Below are positions 7,415 through 15,571 of a DNA stretch of 43,841 nt, piece by piece. The DNA lies in IMG/VR virus record IMGVR_UViG_3300036979_000228, positions 1-43,841 of that record; one strand, written 5' to 3'. A program made the position numbers and the translations under genes. Below the pieces are notes generated by a model, which was not told the origin of the DNA, did not search any database, and was given only the letters and a program-made list of their open reading frames with translations. Within the stretch, counting starts at the first letter, position 1; each line of letters begins with the position of its first letter. The DNA comes from a virus.

Positions 7415-7736
7415 CATCCACGACGCGTTCTTGCACATCACCTCAATGGACAACATGCAAGCCGCACGCGCCGGTGCTCCTATCCTATTTTCCTTGGGCA
7501 TTGTTGACCCGGGAACCTGGTGGGGCGAAGTATCCGAACTTGGTACCGCCATCTTGGATCGCATCAAAACCAACAACCACAACTTCCACCAGCGGTTTGT
7601 GGACATGGCTATCGAACTCCATGCAACCAGCCCAATGGTTTCAGACCATGTAGTTCTTGCTGCAAGCATTCTTCGTGTAGCGACAACCGAGTTGATTGCC
7701 GTCAAGGGCATGCAACGGCGCATGGTTAACCTTTGA
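7281..7736 (+). CDS. Hypothetical protein immediately upstream of TerL
   Basis: A 151-aa protein beginning MEKQLHNPQRNLYQ if started at ATG 7281. ATG 7275-7280 in the same frame, and ATG 7447, are alternatives. The second half is helical (VSELGTAILDRIKTNNHNFH; SDHVVLAASILRVATTELIA). The stop TGA overlaps the TTG start of TerL (TTGA), which suggests translational coupling. Either this or the preceding gene could be the small terminase subunit. Because the two overlap by 134 nt with both frames plausible, a frameshift fusion cannot be excluded. Confidence 0.6.
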   Translation, partial: AMEKQLHNPQRNLYQASKEVQTQSAKTPLEPLPPSTCHLGDLPPSIHDAFLHITSMDNMQAARAGAPILFSLGIVDPGTWWGEVSELGTAILDRIKTNNHNFHQRFVDMAIELHATSPMVSDHVVLAASILRVATTELIAVKGMQRRMVNL

Positions 7737-9700
7737 TTCCAGTTGCCATCCCGCTGCCTGAAGACGGCAACACTATGTGGCCATTGCCACACGACTATCT
7801 CACGCTTACGCCTGAAGGTCAGCGGCTTGCTCGCGTAAACGCGTGTTCGCAGTGGTTGTTACCCACCAGTGATCTGCGGTTAAAGGCAACGCGGTTTGCT
7901 GGCAGCGTCAACTTCTTTGACCAGTGGTACCTCTATCCGGATTGGGATGAGGAGTTCAACCCATACTTTTACGACGATGATCCGGTAGAACCGCCGGCAG
8001 GACACTTTGCAATCTATCGAATGTGGGCTATGTCACCCCGCTCAATTGCAATTGCACCCCGTGGATTTGCCAAGAGCAACTGTTTCCGCAAGACTGCGCT
8101 GTTGCAAATGCTTACGCGCCCTGCATATTCATTCATTTATGCAACCAGTTCGGTGGATAATGCAGAGCAGACTGGTCAAATCATCAAGAGCCAGTTCATT
8201 GGCAACAAACGAATCTTTGATGACATGGCTCCTGAGTTCCCAGACGGTCGCATTACTCCGCGGCGCGGCGAGGCATCCTTTGGTGTGGAGATGATGTACC
8301 TCAACAACGGCAGTTGGTTCCGCGCCATGAGTGCTGAGAGCCGTCAGCGTGGTGGTCGCCCCCGCGTGTACGCGTTGGATGACCCGGAGTATGACCCAAA
8401 GGCATCGACCAGCATGACCATCCTCCGTTCCTACATGGAGCGGTTGTTGTTCAAGGTGGTCATGCCCATGATCACCCGTAAGGACACAAGCGTGCGGTGG
8501 TTGGCTACGTTTGTGAGTCGCCGTCACTACGCGTGGCACGCCATGATGACCGAGCTGTTGGCTGACGGTAGCAAGATTGCCAAGGACCCCCGCTTTGACC
8601 AGTGGGCTCGTCTGATCCTGCGTGCCGAGTACGACGACAATGGTGTGCAGAAGAGCACTTGGCCGTCTATGTGGCCGCTTGACCGCAAAGCCCGTGACGC
8701 TGATGATGCCAACGAAGGTCGTGTTAGTCTCCAAGAAATCAAGGAAATGATCGGTACTCACAACTACATGGCTGAGTATCTAGCTCAGCCGGGTGAGTCA
8801 GAAGACGTGTACTTTGGGGAGATCACCCAAGAGAAACACGGGTGGTGGCTAGAAAGCCCCGACCTCAACAGCGACCTCGATCCCTATTCCTCAACTGCCA
8901 CTATCTGCTGGCGGGGCAAAGGAGACGTCATTGAGAAGTTGCCACTGCCCGACTTCCTTACTCATCGCATCAAACTGTTTGCCACAGTCGACACCAGCTA
9001 CACGGCAACCAGTGATAGTGACTTTAAGGTCTGCACGGTCATGGGTTACGACCCTGTAGACGCAGTTCTCTTTGTCCTAGACACTTGGGGAGGTCAGGTT
9101 CGGGAGCCAATCCTCATCGAACACGCCTTCAAGATGATCACCAAGTGGCGCGTACCGGCTGTTCATGTCGAGGTCGTACGGCAGTCGTTCAGTCTGTATG
9201 CGGCCATGGAGTCCATGGTAAAGCAGCGCGCCGACCAGATTACGGGCATGACCCCACCGAGGATCATCAAGTTGAATCCGGGAGTCATGGACAAGACCAG
9301 CAAGATCAGCGCACTCAACTACCGGTTTGAACACGGGTTAATCAAGTTGCCAACGTGGCGACGGGGGTCTCAGCCGTGGCGTTCTGTCTTTGAGCAGTTT
9401 GAGCAGTTCAATCCGGATGCTGAAAGTGGTGGTCTGGCCCACGATGACTTCATCGACACCATAGCCATGAGCATGTTTGTCGTTCGTGGTCGTATGGAGA
9501 GGTCGGCTATTAAGGTTGATGGCGAAGATGACACCTTGGTTGTTGAAAATCCGATGGAAGAAATTGCCAATGGGAACGTCATTGATAAGAAATACGGGAT
9601 CCACATTGCCGAGCTGATGAACCTAAACGGCATTTCGGTTCAAGATGCACTCGGTATGATGAAGGAACCAGTTCCACAAATCGGAGGATCCCGTGTCTGA
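7733..9700 (+). CDS. terL: Terminase large subunit (packaging ATPase and nuclease)
   Basis: A 655-aa motor that cuts concatemers and drives DNA into the prohead. The ATPase domain has the terminase-style Walker A APRGFAKS (about 108-115), Walker B VYALDDPE (212-219) and a coupling-type segment at SAESRQRGGRP (200-209). The RNase H-like nuclease domain shows ATVDTSYT (D420), VHVEVV (E480) and HDDFIDT (D571/D572). Length suits the family. The start is taken as TTG 7733, overlapping the previous stop; ATG 7775 (MWPLPHDY) is an alternative. It is followed by an overlapping 87-aa gene and the portal. Confidence 0.93.
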   Translation: MIPVAIPLPEDGNTMWPLPHDYLTLTPEGQRLARVNACSQWLLPTSDLRLKATRFAGSVNFFDQWYLYPDWDEEFNPYFYDDDPVEPPAGHFAIYRMWAMSPRSIAIAPRGFAKSNCFRKTALLQMLTRPAYSFIYATSSVDNAEQTGQIIKSQFIGNKRIFDDMAPEFPDGRITPRRGEASFGVEMMYLNNGSWFRAMSAESRQRGGRPRVYALDDPEYDPKASTSMTILRSYMERLLFKVVMPMITRKDTSVRWLATFVSRRHYAWHAMMTELLADGSKIAKDPRFDQWARLILRAEYDDNGVQKSTWPSMWPLDRKARDADDANEGRVSLQEIKEMIGTHNYMAEYLAQPGESEDVYFGEITQEKHGWWLESPDLNSDLDPYSSTATICWRGKGDVIEKLPLPDFLTHRIKLFATVDTSYTATSDSDFKVCTVMGYDPVDAVLFVLDTWGGQVREPILIEHAFKMITKWRVPAVHVEVVRQSFSLYAAMESMVKQRADQITGMTPPRIIKLNPGVMDKTSKISALNYRFEHGLIKLPTWRRGSQPWRSVFEQFEQFNPDAESGGLAHDDFIDTIAMSMFVVRGRMERSAIKVDGEDDTLVVENPMEEIANGNVIDKKYGIHIAELMNLNGISVQDALGMMKEPVPQIGGSRV

Positions 9701-9956
9701 CCAAATGCATTACGAAGCCCCACGCCCAAATCCGGGGCAGTTAACGGTAACTATCCCGCTTTCCTATTTCAATTTGCTGGTTGAGTCGTATTATGCAGGG
9801 AGGGGGCACAACGAGCCGCCGGCTCCTGTTGCTCCCCAGGCTGAAGAAACCGATTTGGCTTTCATCAACAAGAACATGGGAAGCGTTGATCTCTTAGAAG
9901 ACATGCCTCCTGGTTGGACCAAAGTTATGAGGAAGGCGAAACCCGATGGCAAGTGA
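9693..9956 (+). CDS. Small hypothetical protein between terminase and portal
   Basis: An 87-aa protein starting at GTG 9693 with the strong ribosome-binding sequence GGAGGA 4 nt upstream. It overlaps TerL by 8 nt and the portal gene by 11 nt, so it is part of a tightly coupled packaging cassette. It is Pro-rich and acidic in the middle (NEPPAPVAPQAEETD). There is a short beta-like segment (QLTVTIPLSYFNLLVESYY) near the N-terminus. No family was recognised. Small genes at this spot in other podoviruses are often portal or terminase accessories, but nothing here shows this directly. Confidence 0.75.
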   Translation: MSDQMHYEAPRPNPGQLTVTIPLSYFNLLVESYYAGRGHNEPPAPVAPQAEETDLAFINKNMGSVDLLEDMPPGWTKVMRKAKPDGK

Positions 9957-11946
9957 TGGAGTAAACCTTCCTAAAGATCCAAGAACACTTGGCAAGATTA
10001 TTGACGCTCACGTATCCCGTGAGATGCTCAAGCTCACTTACCGCCGCACCCTATGGTTGTTGGCGTGGTACTACCTCAATGGCTTTCGCCGCTTTGATGT
10101 CTTTGATCCGCGAACGGGTCGCATCACTCCTCATTATCTTGATGAGGAAGGCAACATGGAGTTTCAATCTACCGAGTTGCTTGCAATTGTAGATAAGACA
10201 ACTGCCCGCCTAAACACAATGGATCTTCGCCCACGCGCATTGCGTCAGGGCTTTTCACTTGCAGGTCTTCGGGAGCGCTCAGTAGCGCAGTTAATTGCAG
10301 ATGCAGTCGTTAGTGATCAACAGCTTTCTCAAGTTCAGCGAGATTTCAACTACCTCTATGCTCTGTTGGGTTCCTGCGGCATTACGGGTCATATGGTTGA
10401 TTCTCCTACTGTTGGTCTTACTGCCGATCTTGAAGTCATCCACCCGAAAGAATTGATGCCGTTCCCATCATTGGGACACGATCACACAAAGGTTCGTGGC
10501 ATGATTCGCCAGCGCCTTGTTCCTCTTAATTTCCTCAAGGACAAGTACGGAACTGGCAAGATTGAAAGCAACATCGAAGAGATGAACGTATGGCGCTGGC
10601 AATACGGCCATCAGATGGAAGAGTCACAGGATGCACCGTGGAACGGTACTGGTTACTTTGTTTCCACCATGGCTCAAGGTGGGGTTCGTGGCAATGTTGA
10701 AGATTCAGACACCCAACAAGTTGCCAAGATCCGAGAGACTTGGATCCACGGCGAACGCGGTACGGTCAGCCGCTACATTGTGTCAAGTGGTGATGTCATT
10801 ATTGACGATCAAGACCTAAGTCGCGTTGAAGCGTATTGCCCAATTGGCTTTGCTCGCTTTATGGACAACGGCACTTTCCACGGCGCTGGCTTGTTTGACC
10901 TGATGTTTGGCATCGTTCGCGAGATGGAGCGACTCCTCAAGAGTTTGTTCAACAACATCCGCACCATGGACCGATACGGTGTGATGCTGATTCCCCAGGG
11001 CACCATCAACGAACGAGCGACTATGCGTGAGGTTGGTCAAGGTCTTCGCTACTTGTCGTATAGCAAAGATGCCTTGATGGGCGATGACTTCAAGCCATTG
11101 GTCATCCAGCCGTTCAATGCTGGCGATGTTCCCGGCAAAGTCGCTCAGTTTGCCAAGACTATTGTTGATGGCCTGTCGCCGGTGCAGGATTTGATTGCCG
11201 AGAAGGGTCGAGTAGATAGTGCAAGCGGTCTACAGTTCCTTGACGAACAGATCAGTAAGGCGATGACCAACCCCACCAGTGGTGTACAGGTGGCATTTGG
11301 CACTATGTACCGTGCCGTTGTGGCTAAAGCAGCTGGTCAAATGCTGGTAAGCCAGCGTGCGTTGCCGGTAAACAAGCTAACTACTGAGTTGGCTGGTGCA
11401 ATGATTGATCCTGACAACGGGACTGTTTCCTTTAAGAACAACCCGCTGCCAAACTTTAGCCAGATTGCCTTTACGGTCAAAGATACCGCTCCAAAGAGCG
11501 AAGTAGTCCGCAAGCAAGAGGCAATGAGCTTGTTGCAAGCCGGTCTAACTGATGCAGATGGCCTCAAGTTGTTTGCTATGAAGGAGGGTCTTGACTTTGC
11601 TATGTGGATGGAAGAGGAAAAGAGTGCATATGAGAGCGTTGTTCGTAATATTCTCTTGCTCTTTGGCGACGGAAGCACTACACAGCAAATCATTCTTACG
11701 CCACATACAGCAAGACCCGACATTCAATTGAAGATGCTTAGCGCATTTATGTCTAACCCAATCATGTCTGTTTCAAGCCCGCAGGTGCAGGATGCGTTTA
11801 AGGCATATAGAGAGACTTTGATTGGATTCATGGGACAGACACTGCCAGCAATGGTCCCAAATCCAGATGACATGGCCAACGTGGCTGGTCAGCCTGGACA
11901 ACAACAGCAGGCACAACAGCAAGGGATGCCAGTAAATGGACGATGA
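9946..11946 (+). CDS. Portal (head-tail connector) protein
   Basis: A 666-aa protein expected to form the dodecameric portal ring at one capsid vertex, through which DNA is packaged and ejected. The N-terminal region (RRTLWLLAWYYLNGFRRF), the mixed stem region with the phrase VIHPKELMPFPS, and a C-terminus ending in a Gln-rich tail (GQQQQAQQQ) are typical of podovirus-type portals. Position between TerL and scaffold/capsid supports the call. Start ATG 9946 overlaps the preceding gene. The last 11 nt overlap the scaffold gene. Confidence 0.88.
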   Translation: MASDGVNLPKDPRTLGKIIDAHVSREMLKLTYRRTLWLLAWYYLNGFRRFDVFDPRTGRITPHYLDEEGNMEFQSTELLAIVDKTTARLNTMDLRPRALRQGFSLAGLRERSVAQLIADAVVSDQQLSQVQRDFNYLYALLGSCGITGHMVDSPTVGLTADLEVIHPKELMPFPSLGHDHTKVRGMIRQRLVPLNFLKDKYGTGKIESNIEEMNVWRWQYGHQMEESQDAPWNGTGYFVSTMAQGGVRGNVEDSDTQQVAKIRETWIHGERGTVSRYIVSSGDVIIDDQDLSRVEAYCPIGFARFMDNGTFHGAGLFDLMFGIVREMERLLKSLFNNIRTMDRYGVMLIPQGTINERATMREVGQGLRYLSYSKDALMGDDFKPLVIQPFNAGDVPGKVAQFAKTIVDGLSPVQDLIAEKGRVDSASGLQFLDEQISKAMTNPTSGVQVAFGTMYRAVVAKAAGQMLVSQRALPVNKLTTELAGAMIDPDNGTVSFKNNPLPNFSQIAFTVKDTAPKSEVVRKQEAMSLLQAGLTDADGLKLFAMKEGLDFAMWMEEEKSAYESVVRNILLLFGDGSTTQQIILTPHTARPDIQLKMLSAFMSNPIMSVSSPQVQDAFKAYRETLIGFMGQTLPAMVPNPDDMANVAGQPGQQQQAQQQGMPVNGR

Positions 11947-12832
11947 GAAATCAAGCGGATCAGATAGTGTGAAAGTGATCCGCGATATGTCTGCGATGGT
12001 AGAGATTGACGGCGAAACATTCTCGCTATCTCAATTGGTAGATAGTCTTCGCAAGGCCGGAGACCTTGTTGATGAGGTGTCCAACCTTCGCGACTTCCAA
12101 GAGTCGACTACTAAGTTCATGCGACGAGACGGTGAGCCCCACCAGTTGGCAGAGGCGGCATCACGCATGCTTTCTGGAGCTGGGTACGACCCAGAAGAGA
12201 TCAAGGAATACATTAGTGAATGGAGCAAGAACTCAAATGCGTCTACAGAGGAAGACGACAATGAGGCAGATGTGGATGACAGCGAACAGGAAGAACCACC
12301 CATGAAAAACGACCCACGATACGACCAGCTTTCACGCGAAACCCGCCAAATGCGCCTCCGTTTAATGCAACAAGAAATGCAAAAAGGAGTCACTGAGGCT
12401 ATTGACAGTAATTCAGACATTGGGAAGATGTTGACGGGCCTGGATAAGACACGTGGTCGTGAACACGCCACGGGTGCCTACCAGGCCATTCAGGATCAGA
12501 TTCGCAAGGCAACCATGGATCGGCTCTACGAACGCCGAGACAAGTCTGGTGGCAACTTTAGCGAAGACTGGATTCAGGAAGAAGCAGCACGGGCTGCCGA
12601 AGATGTAGCAAAGTCTTATTCGACAGTCATCGGTGACTTTGACCAAATTGGTCGGACACCGGAAACAGTTACGGAAATGGACACACTTGCTTCAAAACCA
12701 CCGGTTGCTGTGCCTGAGTTTAAGAAGGGCATGGAACGCGGCGATATTGATACGAATGTTCGAGCCTGGAATACAGACTCTCTCTCTCGACTGGCTATGG
12801 AAACCTCCGCTGGTGGGGAATCCAAAGCATAA
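11936..12832 (+). CDS. Scaffolding protein
   Basis: A 298-aa acidic, helical, probably elongated protein between portal and capsid, the normal position for the scaffold that guides prohead assembly. The middle (about 100-122) is very acidic (STEEDDNEADVDDSEQEE). Residues about 125-165 form a coiled-coil-like region (SRETRQMRLRLMQQEMQKG). The C-terminus mixes helices with an acidic stretch. Start ATG 11936 lies 3 bp inside the end of the portal gene's last codons, with a modest AAGGGA ribosome-binding site. Sequence families of scaffolds diverge widely, so the call rests on composition and place. Confidence 0.75.
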   Translation: MDDEKSSGSDSVKVIRDMSAMVEIDGETFSLSQLVDSLRKAGDLVDEVSNLRDFQESTTKFMRRDGEPHQLAEAASRMLSGAGYDPEEIKEYISEWSKNSNASTEEDDNEADVDDSEQEEPPMKNDPRYDQLSRETRQMRLRLMQQEMQKGVTEAIDSNSDIGKMLTGLDKTRGREHATGAYQAIQDQIRKATMDRLYERRDKSGGNFSEDWIQEEAARAAEDVAKSYSTVIGDFDQIGRTPETVTEMDTLASKPPVAVPEFKKGMERGDIDTNVRAWNTDSLSRLAMETSAGGESKA

Positions 12833-12844
12833 CTAACCAACTAA

Positions 12845-12868
12845 CCGCCAAGGAGGCGGATTAAAATG
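12845..12868 (+). promoter_or_regulatory. Strong ribosome-binding site in a small hairpin before the capsid gene
   Basis: AGGAGG at 12851-12856 is 9 nt from ATG 12866, the strongest Shine-Dalgarno match in the window. It is flanked by CCGCC (12845-12849) and GGCGG (12855-12859), which can pair around a 5-nt loop and partly mask it. It may tune translation of the most abundant protein. Confidence 0.55.
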
Positions 12869-14512
12869 CCTGCACAATTCTCTAGTACTGGATCTCTGTT
12901 TGACAAGCAGTCAAGCCGGATCCAGGAAATCCTCAACAAGAACATCGAAGTGTTCTTGCCTGCCCTTGATCCCGCTTGGCGTGACACCTTTGTCACCAAC
13001 CAAGGTGTTGGTCCTGCGAGCATGATCGGACGCGACCTCAAGATCCTCAAGATCTACATGGGTTCGATGGCCGGCGTGCTCGACATGGCTGACAACCGTG
13101 ACAACTTTGTTCTCTACGGTGATAAGACCGTCAGCGATATTGGTGCAAAGCTGCAACAGCAGACCAACACCAATACTTGGCCCGATGCAACTGACGGAGT
13201 TATGGCTCGTCCATTCCGTCTTGGTGTTGGTATGAAGGCAATGGTTTCCAACCTGTACATGTCGCTTGGCGAAATGACAGCGGAAGCCACACCAGCTTTC
13301 ATCGGCGAAGTCATTGGACCGAAGCTGGAAGGTCATGCCCGTCTGATTGCACACACCCTGTGCAACTACTGGTATTTGGCTGAGAACAACGCTTACCAAG
13401 TTGGTTCTATTACGTTTACCACTGGTACCGCGTTCTACTCAACCGACTTCCTTTCGTCGGCAACGCCAACGTTTACAGCTGCTGGTACTTCTGCCACTCA
13501 GACAGCAGTTACTGCAATCAAGTTCTATGCCAATGAAAAGAACATTGACCGTTATGCACTTGGCATGCGCGTCGATGTGTTTGATGCAAGCACCCCTCAG
13601 ATTCGTAAGAACGATTCGCAGTCTACTGCTGCTGCACAAGGACCTACCACTCGTATTTCAGCGTGGGTTGCTGCTGTTGACGAAGTTACCAACTATGTAA
13701 CGATTGCATTTGGTTCTGGCATTTCGATTACTTCTGGTGCTACCCACTACGTTTACTTTGCTAACGCTCGTACGCTCAACAACGGATCTGCAACCACTGG
13801 TACCGGTTATGGTTTTGCCGGCATCAATAGTTGGCTTCGTTCGGGAGCAAGTGGCGCATCTGACGCAAGTCAGTACTTGCTTGGTAATGATCGTGATACG
13901 GGTAATCAGATTGACGTTAACGTCCATCCTGAGTTCCGTTCGTACATGAAGTCCAGCGTAGGCACGTTGACTGAGCACAAGATGCGTCAGTACCTCCGCG
14001 GATTCCATCGTGCTAAGGAGAAGTACGGCCAGTACATCGACACGCTTATTGCGTCCGATGGTGTTTGGCTGAACTACGAGTCGCAGAAGATCGGCCAGTA
14101 CATGCTGGACCGCACCAACCGCCTCTCAAGTCTCCAGAACGAAGGTTCACAGGAAGGCTTCAAGTTCTCCTTTGACGGTCGCACGTACACGGGCTACACC
14201 TCGAATTACATTGAGGACGGCACCGTTTACGGCATTCGTAAGGGCGGAACGAACTGGAAGAAGTACGTCCCACCATCGCCAAAGGGCACCCAGAAGTTCG
14301 ACAAGGCGGAATCGTTTATTCCGTTCGAGTTCGTTGGACCGTCCTTGGGCTATGCAGACGTGAAGGTTCCAATTCAGCGCGTGTCTGGCAACAGCACGCT
14401 CGTTACCGAAGGCATGCAGATGCCGGGAATGCTGCGTATGCAGTTGGTCCCAGATCAGCCTGCTGGTATGAAGCTGACCAACGTGACTACTGACCGTCAG
14501 TACGGCGAGTAA
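12866..14512 (+). CDS. Major capsid protein
   Basis: A 548-aa protein expected to form the icosahedral shell (HK97-like fold by family inference). Evidence is its place after the scaffold, the strongest ribosome-binding site of the window, a strong terminator directly after it, and capsid-like phrases such as RDTFVTNQGVGPASMIGRD, HPEFRSYMKSSVG and LIASDGVWLNYES. A beta-rich inserted domain at about residues 220-300 (GMRVDVFDAS; ISAWVAAVDEVTNYVTIAFG) resembles the surface insertion domains of podovirus-type capsids. The C-terminus (GMLRMQLVPDQPAGMKLTN) is beta-rich. No protease was seen nearby. Confidence 0.85.
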   Translation: MPAQFSSTGSLFDKQSSRIQEILNKNIEVFLPALDPAWRDTFVTNQGVGPASMIGRDLKILKIYMGSMAGVLDMADNRDNFVLYGDKTVSDIGAKLQQQTNTNTWPDATDGVMARPFRLGVGMKAMVSNLYMSLGEMTAEATPAFIGEVIGPKLEGHARLIAHTLCNYWYLAENNAYQVGSITFTTGTAFYSTDFLSSATPTFTAAGTSATQTAVTAIKFYANEKNIDRYALGMRVDVFDASTPQIRKNDSQSTAAAQGPTTRISAWVAAVDEVTNYVTIAFGSGISITSGATHYVYFANARTLNNGSATTGTGYGFAGINSWLRSGASGASDASQYLLGNDRDTGNQIDVNVHPEFRSYMKSSVGTLTEHKMRQYLRGFHRAKEKYGQYIDTLIASDGVWLNYESQKIGQYMLDRTNRLSSLQNEGSQEGFKFSFDGRTYTGYTSNYIEDGTVYGIRKGGTNWKKYVPPSPKGTQKFDKAESFIPFEFVGPSLGYADVKVPIQRVSGNSTLVTEGMQMPGMLRMQLVPDQPAGMKLTNVTTDRQYGE

Positions 14513-14553
14513 GCCTCTCAGAGCACCCACTGCCACACCAGTGGGGAAACCTC

Positions 14554-14592
14554 CAGCCACCAGGATTTTCGGATCTTGGTGGCTGTGTTTTT
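14554..14592 (+). terminator. Strong intrinsic terminator after the capsid gene
   Basis: CAGCCACCA (14554-14562) pairs with TGGTGGCTG (14577-14585). The stem extends inward through a G-U pair and GAT/ATC to a 6-nt loop. It is followed by TG and TTTTT (14588-14592). This is the clearest rho-independent terminator in the window and would reduce transcription of downstream genes relative to capsid. Confidence 0.9.
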
Positions 14593-14603
14593 GGCCTGCC
14601 GCT

Positions 14604-14609
14604 TATAAT
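14604..14609 (+). promoter_or_regulatory. Consensus -10 box (TATAAT) for a probably leaderless mRNA
   Basis: A perfect TATAAT lies 12 nt after the terminator T-run and 6 nt before ATG 14616. Transcription would start at about the ATG itself. No good -35 box was found (TGGCTG at 14580-14585 would be 18 bp away). Together with the terminator it separates the capsid from the tail segment. Confidence 0.6.
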
Positions 14610-14615
14610 GCCTAC

Positions 14616-14966
14616 ATGTCATGCATCACACATCTTCTTGAAGCCCAGTTGTCTATCCGTATGCGACACTGGCTTACTACGTCTCATGCAGAACACAAGG
14701 CATTAGGCAAGGCATATGAAGCTTTAGATGGCCTGATTGACACCTTTGTTGAAACACTTATTGGTGAACAAGGGCGCGAGGTTCTTTCTAAAGTCAACAC
14801 TATTACTGTCAACGATGACATTGCAGATGCTCTTGATGACCTCGAAGACACCCTTCGTGATGACATTCCAAAGGATTTTGGCGAAGACGAAACCGCATTG
14901 CTCAATATCCGCGACGAAATGCTTGCTCTTGTTCAGCACACCAAGTACCTACTGACGTTGAAATAA
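14616..14966 (+). CDS. DUF5856-like helical protein
   Basis: A 116-aa, all-helical protein. The segment HWLTTSHAEHKALGKAYEALDGLIDTFVE and the ending NIRDEMLALVQHTKYLLTLK match the pattern known from DUF5856 proteins of aquatic phages, which are thought to be ferritin- or Dps-like helical bundles. The His/Glu in SHAEHK and the Asp/Glu residues could bind metal, but this is not proven. ATG 14616 was chosen because the -10 box lies 6 nt upstream; an in-frame GTG 14541 start would be inside the terminator. It is the first gene of the post-capsid transcript. Confidence 0.65.
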   Translation: MSCITHLLEAQLSIRMRHWLTTSHAEHKALGKAYEALDGLIDTFVETLIGEQGREVLSKVNTITVNDDIADALDDLEDTLRDDIPKDFGEDETALLNIRDEMLALVQHTKYLLTLK

Positions 14967-14967
14967 C

Positions 14968-15183
14968 ATGGCAAAACAAATCAAAATTTCTTCACCACGC
15001 GGATTGTCTAAAACAATGCGGCAACTTGAAGACCTATACAATTCAATGCCAAAGTTTGATACAGACAATGCATCAGATCAAGGTGAGTATGCGCACTTAT
15101 CCCACTTGGTTAGAGAACTAAAGAAGGGACCGCAAGCAACCCCGCCATCTTCTACTCGCAAGCTGATTAAAAAACGCAAGTAA
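14968..15183 (+). CDS. Small basic protein, unknown function
   Basis: A 71-aa Lys/Arg-rich protein (ends STRKLIKKRK), starting at ATG 14968 one base after the preceding TAA. The middle is helical (SKTMRQLEDLYNSM; YAHLSHLVRELKKG). It opens a run of three small basic genes (14968-15570) with minimal gaps and weak ribosome-binding sites, suggesting translational coupling. Such proteins may bind DNA in the head or the RNA/DNA of the host. No family was recognised. Confidence 0.7.
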   Translation: MAKQIKISSPRGLSKTMRQLEDLYNSMPKFDTDNASDQGEYAHLSHLVRELKKGPQATPPSSTRKLIKKRK

Positions 15184-15187
15184 TAAC

Positions 15188-15436
15188 ATGGCAAAGAAAA
15201 AATTTGCGTTCAAGAAGAAGCACAAGAACCCGCTGGGTGGGCTAAGCGAGTTGGGTCGCAGTGCTTACAACCGTGCAACGGGCAGCAATCTGCAGCGTCC
15301 GCAGCCCGAGGGCGGCTCGCGCAAGAAGTCGTTCTGTGCCCGTATGGGCGGCATGAAGAAGAGACTGACCAGCGCCAAAACAGCAAATGATCCCAACTCG
15401 CGTATCAACAAGAGCCTCCGGGCGTGGAAGTGCTAA
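15188..15436 (+). CDS. Small basic DUF6321-like protein
   Basis: An 82-aa protein with a Lys/Arg/Phe-rich N-terminus (MAKKKFAFKKKHKNP). The C-terminal motif SFCARMGGMKKRLTSAKTAN, followed by DPNSRINKSLRAWKC, resembles a conserved element in podoviruses and cyanophages (DUF6321-type). The element keeps two Cys, the MGGM core and a final Trp-x-Cys. Function is unknown. The GC-rich gene ends at TAA 15434-15436, whose last A is the first base of the next ATG. Confidence 0.7.
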   Translation: MAKKKFAFKKKHKNPLGGLSELGRSAYNRATGSNLQRPQPEGGSRKKSFCARMGGMKKRLTSAKTANDPNSRINKSLRAWKC

Positions 15437-15570
15437 TGTCATCACACAATCCACTTAACTCACTGGTGGGCAATATCAACAAGCGTAAGAAGCTTGGGAT
15501 TAGTCGATCTAAGTCTAAGTCCACCATAGACCCAAAGCAGTACGCCAAGATGAAGCGCGGCTGGAAGTAA
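15436..15570 (+). CDS. Small basic 44-aa protein
   Basis: A short gene read from ATG 15436, sharing the A of the preceding TAA (TAATG), to TAA 15568-15570. The product begins MSSHNPLNSLVGNINKRKK and ends YAKMKRGWK. It is strongly basic, with repeated Lys/Arg/Ser and a C-terminal Arg-Gly-Trp-Lys. Only one base separates it from the next ATG at 15572. The tight packing, full open frame and composition like its two neighbours support a real gene. Function is unknown. Confidence 0.65.
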   Translation: MSSHNPLNSLVGNINKRKKLGISRSKSKSTIDPKQYAKMKRGWK

Positions 15571-15571
15571 A

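Noticed and set aside
8129-8761. Long leftward frame inside TerL (210 aa)
   Set aside because: It is entirely within the well-supported TerL gene and has His/Thr-rich, non-protein-like composition.
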